The position numbers and the translations under genes were made by a program. The notes under the pieces are model-generated. The model worked only from the letters and a program-made list of their open reading frames with translations. It was not told the origin of the DNA and did no database searches. A DNA stretch of 64,000 nucleotides from Haliaeetus albicilla (Eukaryota; Chordata; Aves; Accipitriformes; Accipitridae). Positions within the stretch are counted from its first letter, which is position 1. Each line of letters begins with the position of its first letter. The DNA is taken from NCBI RefSeq assembly GCF_947461875.1, contig NC_091483.1, positions 61,204,216 to 61,268,215 of the forward strand, given 5' to 3'. Shown piece after piece: positions 63,201 through 64,000 of this stretch.

Positions 63201-64000
63201 AAAATTTTATTTCCACAGAAGTACATTGGCAGGGGCTTTTGCCTCTCCTGATGTAATCAAGATGAACCTTAGGGATACTCTACCTTCTTTCAGTTCATAA
63301 GGATTATGTCTTCAGGTCTGTGAGATGATACAGCATGTGCTGGAATTATTGTACAGTGTTTGTCGGTAAGGAATAGTAGTTGCAGGGATGGGTGATTCTG
63401 CCAGGTATTCTCTGAGGTGATTAATTGTTACTTCTTATTTCAGTAAGTGACTAATTTATGTTGTCAGAGATTTACTGCCTGCTGTTTGGCATGTGACAAA
63501 GTGATTCCAAACTGTACTCTCTGAGTTGCTTGAACTGCGTCAAGGCTGGAGTAATTACAGTGTTGTATAAGTGGAATTTCAATGGAAGCTGTAAAGATAA
63601 ACCCAGAGAAGTGCAGAGGGCTCTCTTTTTCATCTGTGTGTGTGATGCTGCTGCCAAACCTGAGTGTATCTGCAAAGAAATCCTGATAAATTGAATATAG
63701 AGCTTTAACTGATTTTATTTTGTTTAAATCAGTAATTACTTTGGAAAATAGAATCATACATATCTTATCAACTTTTTTAAAGTACAGAATATCAGGAACA
63801 ATTGTCTGTTAATTCAGCCAATTCTGTCGTAAAAATTGGAAGGAAAGCCTATGACCAACAGTTGCTACTCATACCTTTTGAAGTGGAGATTGGAACAGAA
63901 TGTTATGTCAGATACTAAGAGAGAGATTTCCTAGTCCCATCCATATGCTCAGCTTTTCTCATAATGCTAATAAACAAATATTGTAAATGCTTCTACACAC
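60284..64000. other. Non-coding DNA, no gene recognised
   Basis: AT-rich. The 116-codon plus frame at 60893-61243 has no recognised domain. The C6-A-C3-A-C5 tract at 62221-62236 could form a quadruplex on the minus strand. Confidence 0.6.
63018..63073. repeat. Tandem repeat, 23-bp period, about 2.4 copies
   Basis: Units start CTAGGATAAATCTAAATC at 63018, CTAGGGTAAATCTAAATC at 63041, and a partial CTAGGGTAAA at 63064. A further TATATCTAGGGG at about 62993 may be the remnant of an earlier copy. Confidence 0.92.

Noticed and set aside
1..64000. CRISPR array, operon or other prokaryotic system
   Set aside because: No regularly spaced repeats, no dense coding, no ribosome-binding context. Repeat content is avian.
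1..64000. tRNA, rRNA, snRNA or microRNA genes
   Set aside because: No box A/box B pairs, cloverleaf or known small-RNA core was seen by eye. A covariance-model scan would be decisive.

Overview
This is a vertebrate nuclear DNA window, almost certainly from a bird. It is AT-rich and full of short homopolymer runs. No cellular protein-coding exon or RNA gene could be supported. The avian call rests on the repeats. There are CR1 LINE copies that end in the CR1-type ATTCTATG tail instead of poly(A), and two long terminal repeats (LTRs) of kinds I know from bird endogenous retroviruses. No SINE or L1 was recognised. The second LTR type is widespread in Neoaves, so a neoavian bird is likely; that narrower placement is inference.

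Layout. Bases 1-3398 are unassigned non-coding DNA with an A25 tract. Bases 3399-5600 hold two CR1 fragments in opposite orientation, 5' ends facing, about 240 bp apart. The forward copy keeps an open frame of 298 codons from the end of the reverse transcriptase, but its catalytic Asp-Asp pair is gone. Bases 5601-19301 are non-coding, with an A/C-only tract, two G-rich tracts and a GC-richer island (16080-16625) I could not identify. Bases 19302-20258 are an LTR on the minus strand with an internal minisatellite. Bases 21128-21527 carry a minus-strand frame that may be a decayed retroviral pol remnant. Bases 21528-43420 are essentially empty non-coding DNA. Bases 43421-44410 are a decayed antisense CR1, followed by an older CR1 scrap (45010-45245). 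A CpG-enriched segment at 50640-51540 is unexplained. Bases 55231-55700 are an ancient CR1/L3-like LINE relic. Bases 59701-60278 are a complete solo LTR with a perfect 5-bp target-site duplication. The remainder to 64000 is non-coding with small tandem duplications.

Nothing here works as a gene system. The window reads as intergenic or deep-intronic DNA with several ages of retroelement. The most informative points are the clean solo LTR, the CR1 inverted pair with its dead but open frame, and three unexplained segments (16080-16625, 21128-21527, 50640-51540). I found no convincing new biological system. All coordinates were read by eye and element edges are approximate unless a target-site duplication is given.
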